A stretch of 64,000 nt of DNA from Streptomyces sp. KL109B (lineage in GTDB: Bacteria > Actinomycetota > Actinomycetes > Streptomycetales > Streptomycetaceae), in contig NZ_JASERL010000002.1 of NCBI RefSeq assembly GCF_030766935.1, forward strand, positions 1,201,241 to 1,265,240, in the 5' to 3' direction. Positions 33,991-43,575 of the stretch are shown here, one piece after another. The notes beneath the pieces are model-generated. The model saw only the letters and a program-made list of their open reading frames with translations. It made no database searches and was not told the DNA's origin. Each line of letters starts with the position of its first letter. Position 1 is the first letter of the stretch. Made by a program: the position numbers and the translations under genes.

Positions 33991-35394
33991 ATGACCGAGC
34001 ACAACACACCATCCGCCACGGCATCACGAGAGCCGTTGGACTACGCCGCCTACGCGGACGGCGTCTGGCAGGGGACACAGACACTGCTGCCGCACCTGAC
34101 GGGCGCCTACACGGGGGACGAGCTGGTCCGGCTGAGCCCGCAGGTGGGCTTCTTCCCCGCCTTCTCCAACGTGAGCGTCTTCGACACCGGCGACGGCGCG
34201 GTGCTCGTGGACTCGGGCGACTTCCGTACGGCGGAGCAACTGCACGCGGCGGTGAAGGGGTTCGGGGCAGGTCCGGTGCGCTCCGTGGTGTTCACGCACG
34301 GGCACGTGGATCACGTCTTCGGGGTGTTTCCCTTCGACAAGGAGGCGGAGCAGAACGGGACCGCACGCCCCGAAGTGGTCGCCCACGAGGCGGTGTCCGC
34401 CCGCTTCGACCGCTACATCCAGACGTCCGGCTACAACTCGTGGATCAACCGGCGGCAGTTCGGCGTGCCCTCCCTGGAGTGGCCCACCACGTACCGCTAC
34501 CCGGACACCACCTACCGGGACCGGACGACGTTCCGCCGCGGCGAGCTCACCTTCGAACTCGTCCACGCGCGCGGGGAGACCGACGACCACACCTATGTGT
34601 GGGTGCCGGAGCTCAAGACCCTGTGCACGGGCGACCTGTTCATCTGGAACACGCCGAACGCGGGCAACCCGCAGAAGGTGCAGCGCTATCCCGAGGACTG
34701 GGCGCGGGCCCTGCGCTCCATGCAGGAGCTGGGCGCGGAGCTGCTGCTGCCCGGCCACGGCGTGCCCATCATGGGCGTCGAACGCGTGAACCGCGCCCTG
34801 GACGACACGGCGCGCTTCCTGGAGTCGCTGTGCGAGCAGACCAGGGACCTGATGAACGCGGGCCACCGGCTCGACACGGTGATCCACGAGGTGAAGGTCC
34901 CCGAGGAACTGCTGTCCCTCCCGTACCTCCACCCCGCCTACGACGAGCCGGAGTTCGTCGTCCGCAACCTGTGGCGCCTGTGGGGCGGCTGGTACGACCA
35001 GAATCCGGCCCACCTGAAGCCGGCCCCGGAGGCGGACGTCGCGGCCGAGTACGCGCGCGCGGCGGGCGGCGCCGCGGCCCTGGCGAAGCGGGCGCGGGAG
35101 TTGCTCGCCGCGGGCGAGACACGGCTCGCCTCGCACCTCGCGGAGACTGCGGCCCTGGCGGCGCCCATAGATCCCGAAGTGGCACGCGCGCGTGCGGAGG
35201 TGTTCGCGCACCGCGCCCGCAAGGAGACGTCGACCATGGCGCGCGGCGTCTTCTCCTGGGCGGCGGCCGAGTCCGCCGCGGTGGCCGAAGGCACGGACGT
35301 GGCCACGGAGTTGACGCGCTCACCCGAGGGCCGCAAGCGGGCCCAGGGCGCGATCAGCGTGGGCGTGGTCGACGACGCGGACGGGTGCTGCTGA
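33991..35394 (+). CDS. Metallo-beta-lactamase-fold alkyl-sulfatase-like hydrolase
   Basis: 467 residues. The zinc motif FTHGHVDHVFGV (H-x-H-x-D-H) and later HARGETDDHTYVWV, CTGDLFIW and LLLPGHGVPI give the full MBL site. The middle resembles the SdsA1-type alkyl-sulfatase dimerisation domain (HPAYDEPEFVVRNLWRLWGGWYDQNPAHLKPAP), but the protein is shorter (alkyl sulfatases are about 630 residues) and lacks the C-terminal sterol-carrier-like domain. It probably cleaves a sulfate or phosphate ester. TGGAG lies before the ATG. The stop overlaps the MFS start, suggesting the transporter moves the substrate or product. Confidence 0.85.
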   Translation: MTEHNTPSATASREPLDYAAYADGVWQGTQTLLPHLTGAYTGDELVRLSPQVGFFPAFSNVSVFDTGDGAVLVDSGDFRTAEQLHAAVKGFGAGPVRSVVFTHGHVDHVFGVFPFDKEAEQNGTARPEVVAHEAVSARFDRYIQTSGYNSWINRRQFGVPSLEWPTTYRYPDTTYRDRTTFRRGELTFELVHARGETDDHTYVWVPELKTLCTGDLFIWNTPNAGNPQKVQRYPEDWARALRSMQELGAELLLPGHGVPIMGVERVNRALDDTARFLESLCEQTRDLMNAGHRLDTVIHEVKVPEELLSLPYLHPAYDEPEFVVRNLWRLWGGWYDQNPAHLKPAPEADVAAEYARAAGGAAALAKRARELLAAGETRLASHLAETAALAAPIDPEVARARAEVFAHRARKETSTMARGVFSWAAAESAAVAEGTDVATELTRSPEGRKRAQGAISVGVVDDADGCC

Positions 35395-36683
35395 TGCGCG
35401 GGGCCTGGCGCACCACATGGCTGCTGCTCGCCTTCATGGTGGTGAACTTCGCGGACAAGGCGGTGCTGGGGCTCGCGGGTCCCGAGATCCGGGCGGACTT
35501 CGGCATCACCCGCCAGGAGTTCGGCACCGCGCAGTCGGCGTTCTTCGCGCTGTTCTCGGTCGCCGCCCTGGGGGTCTCGGCCCTCACGAAGCGGGTGCGT
35601 ACGACGCCGTTGCTCCTGGGGCTCGCCCTGCTGTGGTCGGCGGCGCAGCTGCCGATGCTGTGGGGCGCGGCCGGGTTCGGCACGCTGGTGGCCACCCGCG
35701 TCCTGCTGGGCGCCGCCGAGGGCCCTGCGGCCCCGGTCGCGATGCATCACGTGCACGGCTGGTTCCCGCAGCGCGAGCGGGCGTTGCCGACGGCGCTGCT
35801 GCTCGTCGGCGCCGCGGCCGGGGTCGCGGTGGCCGCGCCGGCCCTGAGCTGGGTGATCACGCACTGGGGCTGGCGCTGGTCGTTCGGCGCGGTGGGCCTG
35901 GTGGGCCTCGTATGGGCGCTGGTGTGGCGCCTGTGGGGCGCGGAGGGGCCGTTGGCACCCGCCGTCGGCAAGGGCATGCCGCAGTCCCAGCAGGACATGC
36001 TCACGGTGCCGCTGCGCCGCATCCTGCTGTCGCCCACGTTCCTGACCGCGGCGTACGCCTCGTTCGCCGCCTACTGGTCAATGAGCACGCTGCTCACCTG
36101 GGCGCCGGACTACTTGGAGAGCGTCGTCGGCTGGGACCTGCACCAGGCGAGCACCATGGTCGGCCTCGGAGCCCTCGCCAACGGCGCCGTCCTTCTGGTG
36201 CACGGTTTCGTCACGCGCCGCTCGGCCCTGCGGGGCACCCCACCGCGCCTCCCCGTAGGCATGGGGGCGGGCCTCCTTGTCGTGCTCGCGGGCTGTGCGA
36301 GCGCCGCGTACGGCCTGTCCGACTCGCTGGCCGTGAAGGTGCCCATGATGCTGGGGCCGATGGCGCTCGCCATGGTGATGCTCACGTTCGCTTCGACAGC
36401 CTGTGCCCGCATCGCGCCGCCCTCTCAACGGGGCGTCGTCCTGGGCGTGTTGACGTGCGTGTACGCCCTCGGGGGCATCCTGTCGCCACTCGTACTCGGC
36501 GGCATGGTGGACAGCGCGGCCACCGTGCCCGCGGGCTACGAGCACGGCTGGCTGCTGACCTCGGGGCTCCTGGTGACGGGCGGCATCCTCGCGGCCGTGT
36601 TCTGCCGCCCTGAGCGCACGGCGGAGCGGCTCGGCGTACCGGAGACACCGGCCGCCGCCCCCGCGCAACACGTCACCCCGTAA
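35394..36683 (+). CDS. MFS transporter
   Basis: 429 residues, ATG 35394 overlapping the preceding stop (TGATG). Twelve membrane segments are expected. Family features include NFADKAVLGLAGPEIRADFGITRQEFG in the first loop and VHGWFPQRERA in the loop 4-5 region, characteristic of the anion:cation symporter (ACS) branch that takes up organic anions. This fits uptake of a sulfated or carboxylated substrate for the hydrolase encoded just upstream. The 3' end overlaps convergent azlD by 11 bases. Confidence 0.88.
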   Translation: MRGAWRTTWLLLAFMVVNFADKAVLGLAGPEIRADFGITRQEFGTAQSAFFALFSVAALGVSALTKRVRTTPLLLGLALLWSAAQLPMLWGAAGFGTLVATRVLLGAAEGPAAPVAMHHVHGWFPQRERALPTALLLVGAAAGVAVAAPALSWVITHWGWRWSFGAVGLVGLVWALVWRLWGAEGPLAPAVGKGMPQSQQDMLTVPLRRILLSPTFLTAAYASFAAYWSMSTLLTWAPDYLESVVGWDLHQASTMVGLGALANGAVLLVHGFVTRRSALRGTPPRLPVGMGAGLLVVLAGCASAAYGLSDSLAVKVPMMLGPMALAMVMLTFASTACARIAPPSQRGVVLGVLTCVYALGGILSPLVLGGMVDSAATVPAGYEHGWLLTSGLLVTGGILAAVFCRPERTAERLGVPETPAAAPAQHVTP

Positions 36684-36981
36684 GGGCTCGCACCCCCGCG
36701 GTGACCACTACGGCCGCCGCGACCACAACGAGGAACGGTGCCCGCAGCACGAGCGCGAGGGCGGCCGCGGCGAGCCCGGCCGCCCTGGCGTCGAGGACCA
36801 GCACCCGCTCGTCCGCGAAGGTCTGCTGGGCCGTGAGCGCGGCCAGCAGGGCCACCGGGAGCAGCGCCGAGAGCCGCTTCACCATGGGCCGTTCCAGGGC
36901 GCCCGCGGGCACCAGCAGGCCGATCAGTTTCACGGCGTAGCAGCCGACCGCGGTGACCGCGATGGCGATCCAGACGTTCAA
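36673..36981 (-). CDS. azlD: AzlD-family branched-chain amino acid exporter subunit
   Basis: 102 residues, four hydrophobic segments (IAIAVTAVGCYAVKLIGLLVP and others), the usual AzlD size. With AzlC it forms an exporter of branched-chain amino acids or related compounds. Its ATG overlaps the azlC stop (ATGA), and its end overlaps the MFS gene. Confidence 0.85.
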   Translation of the reverse strand: MNVWIAIAVTAVGCYAVKLIGLLVPAGALERPMVKRLSALLPVALLAALTAQQTFADERVLVLDARAAGLAAAALALVLRAPFLVVVAAAVVVTAGVRALTG

Positions 36982-37766
36982 CGGTCTTCTCCTTGTGGTG
37001 CGTTGGACCCCGCGGCACGGCGGCGCCCCTCTACGTAGAGCGCCGCCGGAGCCGCGAGGGCGGCCACGAGCACGGGCACCCCGGCCGGCAGTACGGGCAG
37101 CAGTCCGAGCATCAGCACGACGGCGGTTCCGGCGACGGCACGCTCGGTGGTGGTCTTCACCATGGGCGCGAGCAGCGCCAGGAACACCGCGGGCCCGGCC
37201 GCGTCGAGCCCCCAGGCGTCGGTGTCACCGATGGCCTCGGCGCCCAGGGCGCCGAGCAGCGTGGTGAGGTTCCACAGCACGTACAGGGTCAGTCCGGTGA
37301 CGGTGAACCCGAGCCGCACGCCGCGCCGCGTCGGCTGCGCGAGCGCGACGGCCGACGTCTCGTCGATGACCCAGTGCGCGGCGAACGGCCGCACCGCGCG
37401 CGGGAGGGCCAGCAGCTGGGAGAGCCGCAGCCCGTAGAACGCGTTGCGCACGCCCAGGAAGAACGCTCCCGCGGCGGCGGTGAGCGGATTCCCGCCGGCC
37501 GCGAGTGCCCCGACGAGCGCGAACTGCGAAGCCCCCGTGAAGACAAGAAGGCTGAGCGCGCAGGACTGCAGCACGCTGAGGCCGCTGCCCGCCGAGGTCA
37601 CTCCGAAGGCGAATCCGGAAAGGCCTACCGCGACTCCGACGCCGAGCGCGTCACGGACGACCGCCGCGTCGGGCTTGCCTGTCTCGTCCGTGTGCCCGGG
37701 GCCGGGAGGGCCGGCCTCGGCTCTACGTATGTCTGGGGATGCTGTCTTGTCTGCCACGCCTCGCAC
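36978..37766 (-). CDS. azlC: AzlC-family branched-chain amino acid exporter subunit
   Basis: 262 residues. Family signatures: GVAVGLSGFAFGVTSAGSGLS, LLVFTGASQFALVGALAAGG, FFLGVRNAFYGLRLS and HWVIDETSAVALA. The first 35 residues are hydrophilic and overlap the araC reading frame by about 140 bases; a GTG at codon 4 (37757) is an alternative start. The operon order araC-azlC-azlD implies local control by the AraC regulator. Confidence 0.85.
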   Translation of the reverse strand: MRGVADKTASPDIRRAEAGPPGPGHTDETGKPDAAVVRDALGVGVAVGLSGFAFGVTSAGSGLSVLQSCALSLLVFTGASQFALVGALAAGGNPLTAAAGAFFLGVRNAFYGLRLSQLLALPRAVRPFAAHWVIDETSAVALAQPTRRGVRLGFTVTGLTLYVLWNLTTLLGALGAEAIGDTDAWGLDAAGPAVFLALLAPMVKTTTERAVAGTAVVLMLGLLPVLPAGVPVLVAALAAPAALYVEGRRRAAGSNAPQGEDR

Positions 37767-38629
37767 GGTACGAGGAGGGGCGCGTCCTGTTCTTGTACGT
37801 TCTTGCGCTCGCGCTGGTAGGCGCCCGGAGGTACCCCGACGATCCGGGTGAAGTGCCGGTTCAGGTGCGGCTGGTCGGTGAAGCCGACGGCCACCGCGGC
37901 TTCGGCGGGCGCCGTCCCCGCCTCCAGGAGCCGCCGGGCCACCCGCACCCGCGCGTTGGTGAGCCAGGTGTGCGGCGGCATCCCGTACGCGTCACGAAAG
38001 GCGCGCAGCAGCGCGAAGGGGCTGGTGCCGAACTCGGCCGCGAGGGCCTCCAGGGAGGGCGGGTCCGCCAAGCGCTCCTCGAGGAACTCACGCGCGCGTG
38101 CGGCTGCCGTGGCCCCCGCGGACCGCGAGGGCCGCGCCGCGAGGGAGGTCCCATGGGCGCGCAGCAGCCGGGCGAGCACGACCCGCAGGAGGCTGTCGGC
38201 GGCCAGCGCGTTGCCCTGCTCGGCGGCCCGGTGCACGTCGTTGATCATCCGCGAGGCCTGTGGATCGCTGACGATCGGTTCGCCGAACACCGCGGTGCCG
38301 CGCACCGTGCCGGTCTCCGCGGCGATCTCGGCGACGACCTCGGCGGACGGGTAGAGCGTGGCGTACGCCCAGCCGTCGGGTCCGGCGGCGCGCGCCGTGT
38401 GCGCCACTTCCGGATTGAGCATCACGACGCTTCCGGGGCCCGCGTGCAGGGTCCCGTCGGGCAGGCCGACCGCCTCGACACCCCGCGTGACCGCGCCGAA
38501 CACGAAGCCGTCGTGGCTGTGGCGGGGGAAGGTGTGCCGGACGTAGCGGGCCCGAAGCAGGTCGAGCCCCGGCAACTGCTCGTACCGCCAGTGCCGCGCC
38601 CATTCGCTCTTCCCCGCCGACCGTGCCAT
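37625..38629 (-). CDS. AraC-family transcriptional regulator
   Basis: 334 residues. An N-terminal cupin (RHTFPRHSHDGFVFGAVTRGVE, GSVVMLNPEVAHT) is followed by the double helix-turn-helix (ERLADPPSLEALAAEFGTSPFALLRAFRDAYGMPPHTWL ... AVAVGFTDQPHLNRHFTRIVGVPPGAYQRE). After the DNA-binding domain comes an unexpected hydrophilic tail of about 65 residues that runs over the start of azlC, perhaps because the normal stop was lost. ATG 38629 fits MARSAGKSEWARHW. The inducer is probably an amino acid or its analogue. Confidence 0.85.
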   Translation of the reverse strand: MARSAGKSEWARHWRYEQLPGLDLLRARYVRHTFPRHSHDGFVFGAVTRGVEAVGLPDGTLHAGPGSVVMLNPEVAHTARAAGPDGWAYATLYPSAEVVAEIAAETGTVRGTAVFGEPIVSDPQASRMINDVHRAAEQGNALAADSLLRVVLARLLRAHGTSLAARPSRSAGATAAARAREFLEERLADPPSLEALAAEFGTSPFALLRAFRDAYGMPPHTWLTNARVRVARRLLEAGTAPAEAAVAVGFTDQPHLNRHFTRIVGVPPGAYQRERKNVQEQDAPLLVPCEAWQTRQHPQTYVEPRPALPAPGTRTRQASPTRRSSVTRSASESR

Positions 38630-38718
38630 GGCCCCATTCTGCGTCAGGCCACCCTCGACGAACCACCCGTTTGTGCAGGTCACCGCCATTGTCAGTGGTG
38701 GGGTGCAGGATGGGGGGC

Positions 38719-41700
38719 ATGGTCAGGTCCAGGCAAGGGGGCCCAAGCGCCTCGCAGGCCCTCAGCGGCTTCTCCCCCGCGACCCGCGGTTGGTTCGAGG
38801 GGGCATTCTCCGCGCCCACGTCCGCGCAGGCGGGGGCGTGGCAGGCGATCGGCGAGGGTTCGGACGTGCTGGTCGTCGCGCCGACCGGCTCGGGCAAGAC
38901 GCTCGCCGCGTTCCTCGCCGCGCTGGACCAGCTCGCGTCGACGCCGCCGCCGGCCGACCCGAAGAAGCGCTGCCGCGTCCTGTACGTGTCCCCGCTGAAG
39001 GCCCTCGCGGTGGACGTGGAGCGCAATCTGCGCAGCCCGCTGACCGGCATCCGCCAGGAGGCGGTGCGGCTCGGCCTTCCGGAGCCCGAGGTGAAGGTCG
39101 GCATCCGCTCCGGCGACACCCCGCCCGCCGAGCGCCGCGCGCTGGCCACGCGCCCGCCGGACATCCTGATCACGACACCCGAGTCGCTGTTCCTGATGCT
39201 GACGTCGGCCACGCGCGACGCGCTCACCGGCATCGAGACCGTGATCCTCGACGAAGTGCACGCCGTGGCCGGCACCAAGCGCGGCGCCCACCTGGCGCTC
39301 TCCCTGGAGCGCCTGGACGAGCTGCTGCCCCGCCCGGCCCGCCGCATCGGCCTGTCCGCGACGGTCCGGCCGGTCGACGAGGTGGCGCGCTACCTGTCGC
39401 CGCAGCGCAAGGTGGAGGTCGTCCAGCCGCCGTCCGGCAAGGAGTTCGACCTGTCGGTGGTCGTCCCGGTCGAGGACCTGGGCGAGCTGGGCGGATCACC
39501 GGTCGCCGACGCCAATGGCGAGGGAGCCGACCGCCCCTCGATCTGGCCCTCCGTGGAGGAGCGGATCACGGACCTGATCGAGGCCCATCGCTCGACGATC
39601 GTGTTCGCCAACTCGCGCCGCCTGGCCGAGCGATTGTGCAACCGCCTGAACGAGATCGCGTACGAACGCGCCACCGGCGAGCCACTGCCCGAGGACCACT
39701 CCCCCGCGGAGCTGATGGCTGAGGCGGGCGCCGCGAAGGGCGCTCCCCCGGTGATCGCGCGCGCCCACCACGGCTCGGTGTCCAAGGAGCAGCGCGCGCT
39801 GGTCGAGGAGGACCTGAAGGCGGGCCGGCTCCCCGCCGTCGTCGCGACGTCGAGCCTGGAGCTGGGCATCGACATGGGCGCGGTCGACCTCGTCGTCCAG
39901 GTCGAGTCGCCCCCGTCCGTCGCGTCCGGGCTGCAGCGCGTGGGCCGCGCGGGCCACCAAGTGGGCGCGGTGTCCACGGGAGTGGTGTTCCCGAAGTACC
40001 GCGGCGACCTGGTGCAGTCGGCCGTCGTGACCGAGCGCATGCGCTCCGGCGCCATCGAGTCCCTGCGCCTCCCGGCGAACCCTTTGGACGTGCTCGCCCA
40101 GCAGCTCGTCGCGATGACCGCCCTCGACACCTGGCAGGTCGACGACCTGCTGGCCCTGGTCCGCCGCGCCGCCCCCTTCGCCTCGCTGCCCGAGTCGGCG
40201 TTCACGGGCGTGCTCGACATGTTGGCGGGCCGCTACCCCTCGGACGCCTTCGCCGAACTGCGCCCACGCGTCGTGTGGGACCGCGTCGCAGGCACGGTCC
40301 AGGGCCGCCCCGGAGCACAGCGCCTCGCCGTCACCTCCGGAGGCACGATCCCCGACCGCGGCCTCTTCGGGGTCTTCCTCGCGGGCGCCGACCCCAAGAA
40401 GGGCGGCGGCCGGGTCGGCGAGCTCGACGAGGAGATGGTCTACGAGTCCCGTGTCGGGGACGTGTTCACGCTCGGCACCAGCTCCTGGCGCATCGAGGAC
40501 ATCACCCGCGACCGCGTCCTCGTCTCGCCCGCCCCCGGAGTGCCGGGACGCCTCCCCTTCTGGAAGGGCGACCAGCTGGGCCGCCCGCTCGAACTGGGCC
40601 GGGCGCTGGGCGCGTTCCTGCGCGAGGTCGGCTCCCAGAAGCCCGACGACGCGCGCGTGCGCCTGACGGCGGCGGGACTCGACGAGTGGGCCGCGAACAA
40701 CGTCCTGTCGTACCTCGCCGAGCAGCGTGAGGCCTGCGGCCACATCCCGGACGACCGCACGATCGTGGTCGAGCGGTTCCGGGACGAGCTGGGCGACTGG
40801 CGGGTCGTCGTCCACTCCCCGTTCGGGGCCCAGGTGCACGCCCCATGGGCGCTCGCGCTGGGGGCCCGGCTCAACGAGAAGTACGGCATGGACGCCCAGG
40901 TGATGCACGCCGACGACGGCATCGTGCTGCGCCTGCCCGACGCCGACCTGATGGGCCTGGACCTCCTCGACCAGGAACCCACCAAGCCGGGCATGGAGTA
41001 CGACGACGAGCAGGCGCCCATCGGAGCGTCCGACGTCGCCTTCGACAAGGGCGACGTGGACCAGATCGTCACCGACCAGGTGGGCGGCTCCGCCCTGTTC
41101 GCCTCACGCTTCCGCGAGTGCGCCGCCCGCGCGCTGCTGCTGCCGCGCCGCAACCCCGGCAAGCGCACCCCGCTGTGGCAGCAGCGCCAGCGCGCGTCCC
41201 AACTGCTGGAGGTGGCGAGCGAGTTCGGCTCCTTCCCCATCGTCCTGGAGGCGGTGCGGGAGTGCCTCCAGGACGTCTTCGACGTGCCGGGCCTCGCCGA
41301 GCTGATGGGCGACATCGAGTCCCGCAAGGTCCGCCTCGTCGAGGTCACCACCCCGGAGGCCTCCCCCTTCGCCCGCTCGCTGCTGTTCGGCTACGTGGCG
41401 CAGTTCCTGTACGAGGGCGATTCCCCGCTGGCCGAGCGCCGCGCGGCCGCGCTCTCCCTGGACTCCCGGCTGCTCGCCGAACTCCTCGGCCAGGCCGAAC
41501 TGCGCGAGCTGCTCGACGCGGATGTCCTCGCCGACCTGGAGCAGGAGCTGCAGTGGCGCACGGAGGACCGTCGTGTCAAGGACGCCGAAGGCGTCGCGGA
41601 CCGGCTGCGCCTCCTCGGGCCGCTCACGGACGCCGAGTTGACCGAGCGGGGCGCCGAGCCCGGCTGGGCCGAAGACCTCGCGGCCTCCCGGCGCGCCATC

Positions 41701-43473
41701 CGCGTACGGATCGCGGGCACCGACCACTGGGCGGCGATCGAGGACGCGGGCCGGCTGCGCGACGCCCTCGGCACAGCGCTTCCGGTCGGCGTCCCCGAAG
41801 CCTTCACGGAGCCGGTCAAGGACCCGCTCGGCGACCTCCTGGCCCGCTACGCCCGCACGCACGGACCGTTCACCTCCACCCAGGCGGCGGCCCGCTTCGG
41901 CCTCGGCGCGGCGGTCACGGACGGCGCGCTGCACCGCCTGGCGGCGGGCGGCCGTGTCGTCCAGGGCGAGTTCCACCCGGCGGGCATCGGCCAGGAGTGG
42001 TGCGACGCCACGGTCCTGCGCCGCCTGCGCCGCCGCTCGCTCGCCGCGCTGCGCCACGAGCTGGAACCAGTACCGCCCGCGGCGCTCGCCCAGTTCCTGC
42101 CCCAGTGGCAGCACGTGGGCGGCCACGGCCTGCGCGGCATCGACGGCCTGGTCCGGGCGGTCGAGCAACTCCAGGGCGCCTCGGTACCGGCCTCCGCCCT
42201 GGAGAAGCTCGTCCTGCCCTCCCGCGTCTCCGGCTACGCGCCGGCGCTCCTCGACGAACTCACGGCATCCGGTGAGGTGTTGTGGGCCGGAGCGGGTTCG
42301 CTGCCCGGCAAGGACGGCTGGGTCAGCCTCTACCTCGCCGACACGGCCCCGCTCCTCCTGCCGCCCGCACACCCCTTGGAGCTCACCCCACTCCACCAGG
42401 CCATCCTGGACGCCCTCTCCGGCGGCTACGGACTGTTCTTCCGCCAGATCGCCGACCAGGTCCGGGCCGCCACGCACCCCGAGGCCACCGACCCCCAACT
42501 GGCCGACGCGCTCTGGGAGCTGGCCTGGTCGGGCCGGCTCACGAACGACACGCTGGCCCCGATGCGCTCCCTCCTCGGCTCGGGCCGCACCGCGGGCTCC
42601 ACCGCGCATCGAGCCCGCAGGGCCGTGCCACGCGGCCGCTACGGAGGCCTCACGGCAGGCGCCCGCCCCACCACATCCCGTACGGGCCCGCCCACGGTCG
42701 CCGGACGCTGGTCCCTGCTCCCCACCCAGGAACCCGACGCCACGGTGCGCGCCCACGCCCTGGCCCGCACCCTCCTCGACCGCCACGGAGTGGTCACCCG
42801 TGGGGCGGTCGCCGCCGAAGGCGTCGAGGGCGGCTTCTCGGCGACGTACCGAATCCTGTCCGCCTTCGAGGAGAGCGGTCAGGCACGACGTGGCTACGTG
42901 GTGGAGGGCCTCGGCGCGGCCCAGTTCGCGATGGACGGCGCCGTGGACCGCCTGCGCGCAGCGGCGAACGCCCAGGAACGCGGCGCCGCGCCCCAGGACC
43001 CGTACGCCCCGACCGACACCCCCACGGCCAGAAACAAGGGAACCGCCCCCCGCGCCCTCGTCCTGGCGGCAGCCGACCCGGCCAACGCCTACGGGGCGGC
43101 GCTGCCCTGGCCCGATCCCCCCACCGGCACGGGCCAGAAGCCGGGCCACAAACCGGGACGCAAAGCGGGCTCCCTCGTCGTCCTGGTCGACGGTGAACTG
43201 ACGCTCTACATGGAGCGCGGCGGCAAGACCCTCCTGGCCTGGCCCACACCCGAGCCGACCGACACCACCGCACCGAGCCCCGCCCAACTGGCCCAGGACC
43301 CCCGCATGCCCCCGGCCACCCAGGCACTCGCCGAGGCCGCCCGCTCCGGCGCCCTCGGCACCATCACGGTCGAACGCATCAACACCGAACCCGCCCTCAC
43401 CTCCCCCTACGCCCCCCTCCTCGAAGCCTCCGGCTTCCACGCAACCCCCCGCGGCCTCCGCCTCCGCGCATGA
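38719..43473 (+). CDS. lhr: Large ATP-dependent helicase of the Lhr family
   Basis: 1584 residues. Lhr is a 3'-5' superfamily 2 helicase linked to DNA repair in actinobacteria. Visible motifs: Walker A VVAPTGSGKT, motif II ILDEVHAV, motif III GLSATV, HHGSVSKEQRALVEEDLKAG and QRVGRAGHQ (motif VI). The long C-terminal part (winged helix, beta-barrel and Lhr-CTD) is complete, as expected for the 1500-residue type. Start ATG 38719 has AGGA eight bases upstream; ATG 38710 is an alternative. The segment around 42590-42720 is Arg/Gly/Thr-rich, a species-specific linker. It is followed by a Nei-type glycosylase gene 102 bases downstream, so two repair genes sit together. Confidence 0.95.
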   Translation: MVRSRQGGPSASQALSGFSPATRGWFEGAFSAPTSAQAGAWQAIGEGSDVLVVAPTGSGKTLAAFLAALDQLASTPPPADPKKRCRVLYVSPLKALAVDVERNLRSPLTGIRQEAVRLGLPEPEVKVGIRSGDTPPAERRALATRPPDILITTPESLFLMLTSATRDALTGIETVILDEVHAVAGTKRGAHLALSLERLDELLPRPARRIGLSATVRPVDEVARYLSPQRKVEVVQPPSGKEFDLSVVVPVEDLGELGGSPVADANGEGADRPSIWPSVEERITDLIEAHRSTIVFANSRRLAERLCNRLNEIAYERATGEPLPEDHSPAELMAEAGAAKGAPPVIARAHHGSVSKEQRALVEEDLKAGRLPAVVATSSLELGIDMGAVDLVVQVESPPSVASGLQRVGRAGHQVGAVSTGVVFPKYRGDLVQSAVVTERMRSGAIESLRLPANPLDVLAQQLVAMTALDTWQVDDLLALVRRAAPFASLPESAFTGVLDMLAGRYPSDAFAELRPRVVWDRVAGTVQGRPGAQRLAVTSGGTIPDRGLFGVFLAGADPKKGGGRVGELDEEMVYESRVGDVFTLGTSSWRIEDITRDRVLVSPAPGVPGRLPFWKGDQLGRPLELGRALGAFLREVGSQKPDDARVRLTAAGLDEWAANNVLSYLAEQREACGHIPDDRTIVVERFRDELGDWRVVVHSPFGAQVHAPWALALGARLNEKYGMDAQVMHADDGIVLRLPDADLMGLDLLDQEPTKPGMEYDDEQAPIGASDVAFDKGDVDQIVTDQVGGSALFASRFRECAARALLLPRRNPGKRTPLWQQRQRASQLLEVASEFGSFPIVLEAVRECLQDVFDVPGLAELMGDIESRKVRLVEVTTPEASPFARSLLFGYVAQFLYEGDSPLAERRAAALSLDSRLLAELLGQAELRELLDADVLADLEQELQWRTEDRRVKDAEGVADRLRLLGPLTDAELTERGAEPGWAEDLAASRRAIRVRIAGTDHWAAIEDAGRLRDALGTALPVGVPEAFTEPVKDPLGDLLARYARTHGPFTSTQAAARFGLGAAVTDGALHRLAAGGRVVQGEFHPAGIGQEWCDATVLRRLRRRSLAALRHELEPVPPAALAQFLPQWQHVGGHGLRGIDGLVRAVEQLQGASVPASALEKLVLPSRVSGYAPALLDELTASGEVLWAGAGSLPGKDGWVSLYLADTAPLLLPPAHPLELTPLHQAILDALSGGYGLFFRQIADQVRAATHPEATDPQLADALWELAWSGRLTNDTLAPMRSLLGSGRTAGSTAHRARRAVPRGRYGGLTAGARPTTSRTGPPTVAGRWSLLPTQEPDATVRAHALARTLLDRHGVVTRGAVAAEGVEGGFSATYRILSAFEESGQARRGYVVEGLGAAQFAMDGAVDRLRAAANAQERGAAPQDPYAPTDTPTARNKGTAPRALVLAAADPANAYGAALPWPDPPTGTGQKPGHKPGRKAGSLVVLVDGELTLYMERGGKTLLAWPTPEPTDTTAPSPAQLAQDPRMPPATQALAEAARSGALGTITVERINTEPALTSPYAPLLEASGFHATPRGLRLRA

Positions 43474-43513
43474 CCTATCAAGCCCCGCCTTTCGTACGAG
43501 AGCCAGCGGGGCC

Positions 43514-43528
43514 CGGGGCAGAGCCCCG
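43514..43528. repeat. Hairpin related to the 25.2-kb dispersed element
   Basis: CGGGGCAGAGCCCCG, preceded by GCGGGGCC, shares CCCGGGGCAGAGCCCCG-type sequence with 25275-25291. It lies between lhr and the glycosylase gene and can act as a weak terminator. Confidence 0.55.
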
Positions 43529-43575
43529 CGACGTAGGCAGACGCTCCCAGCCACCACCCGGCCTACCCTGACCCC

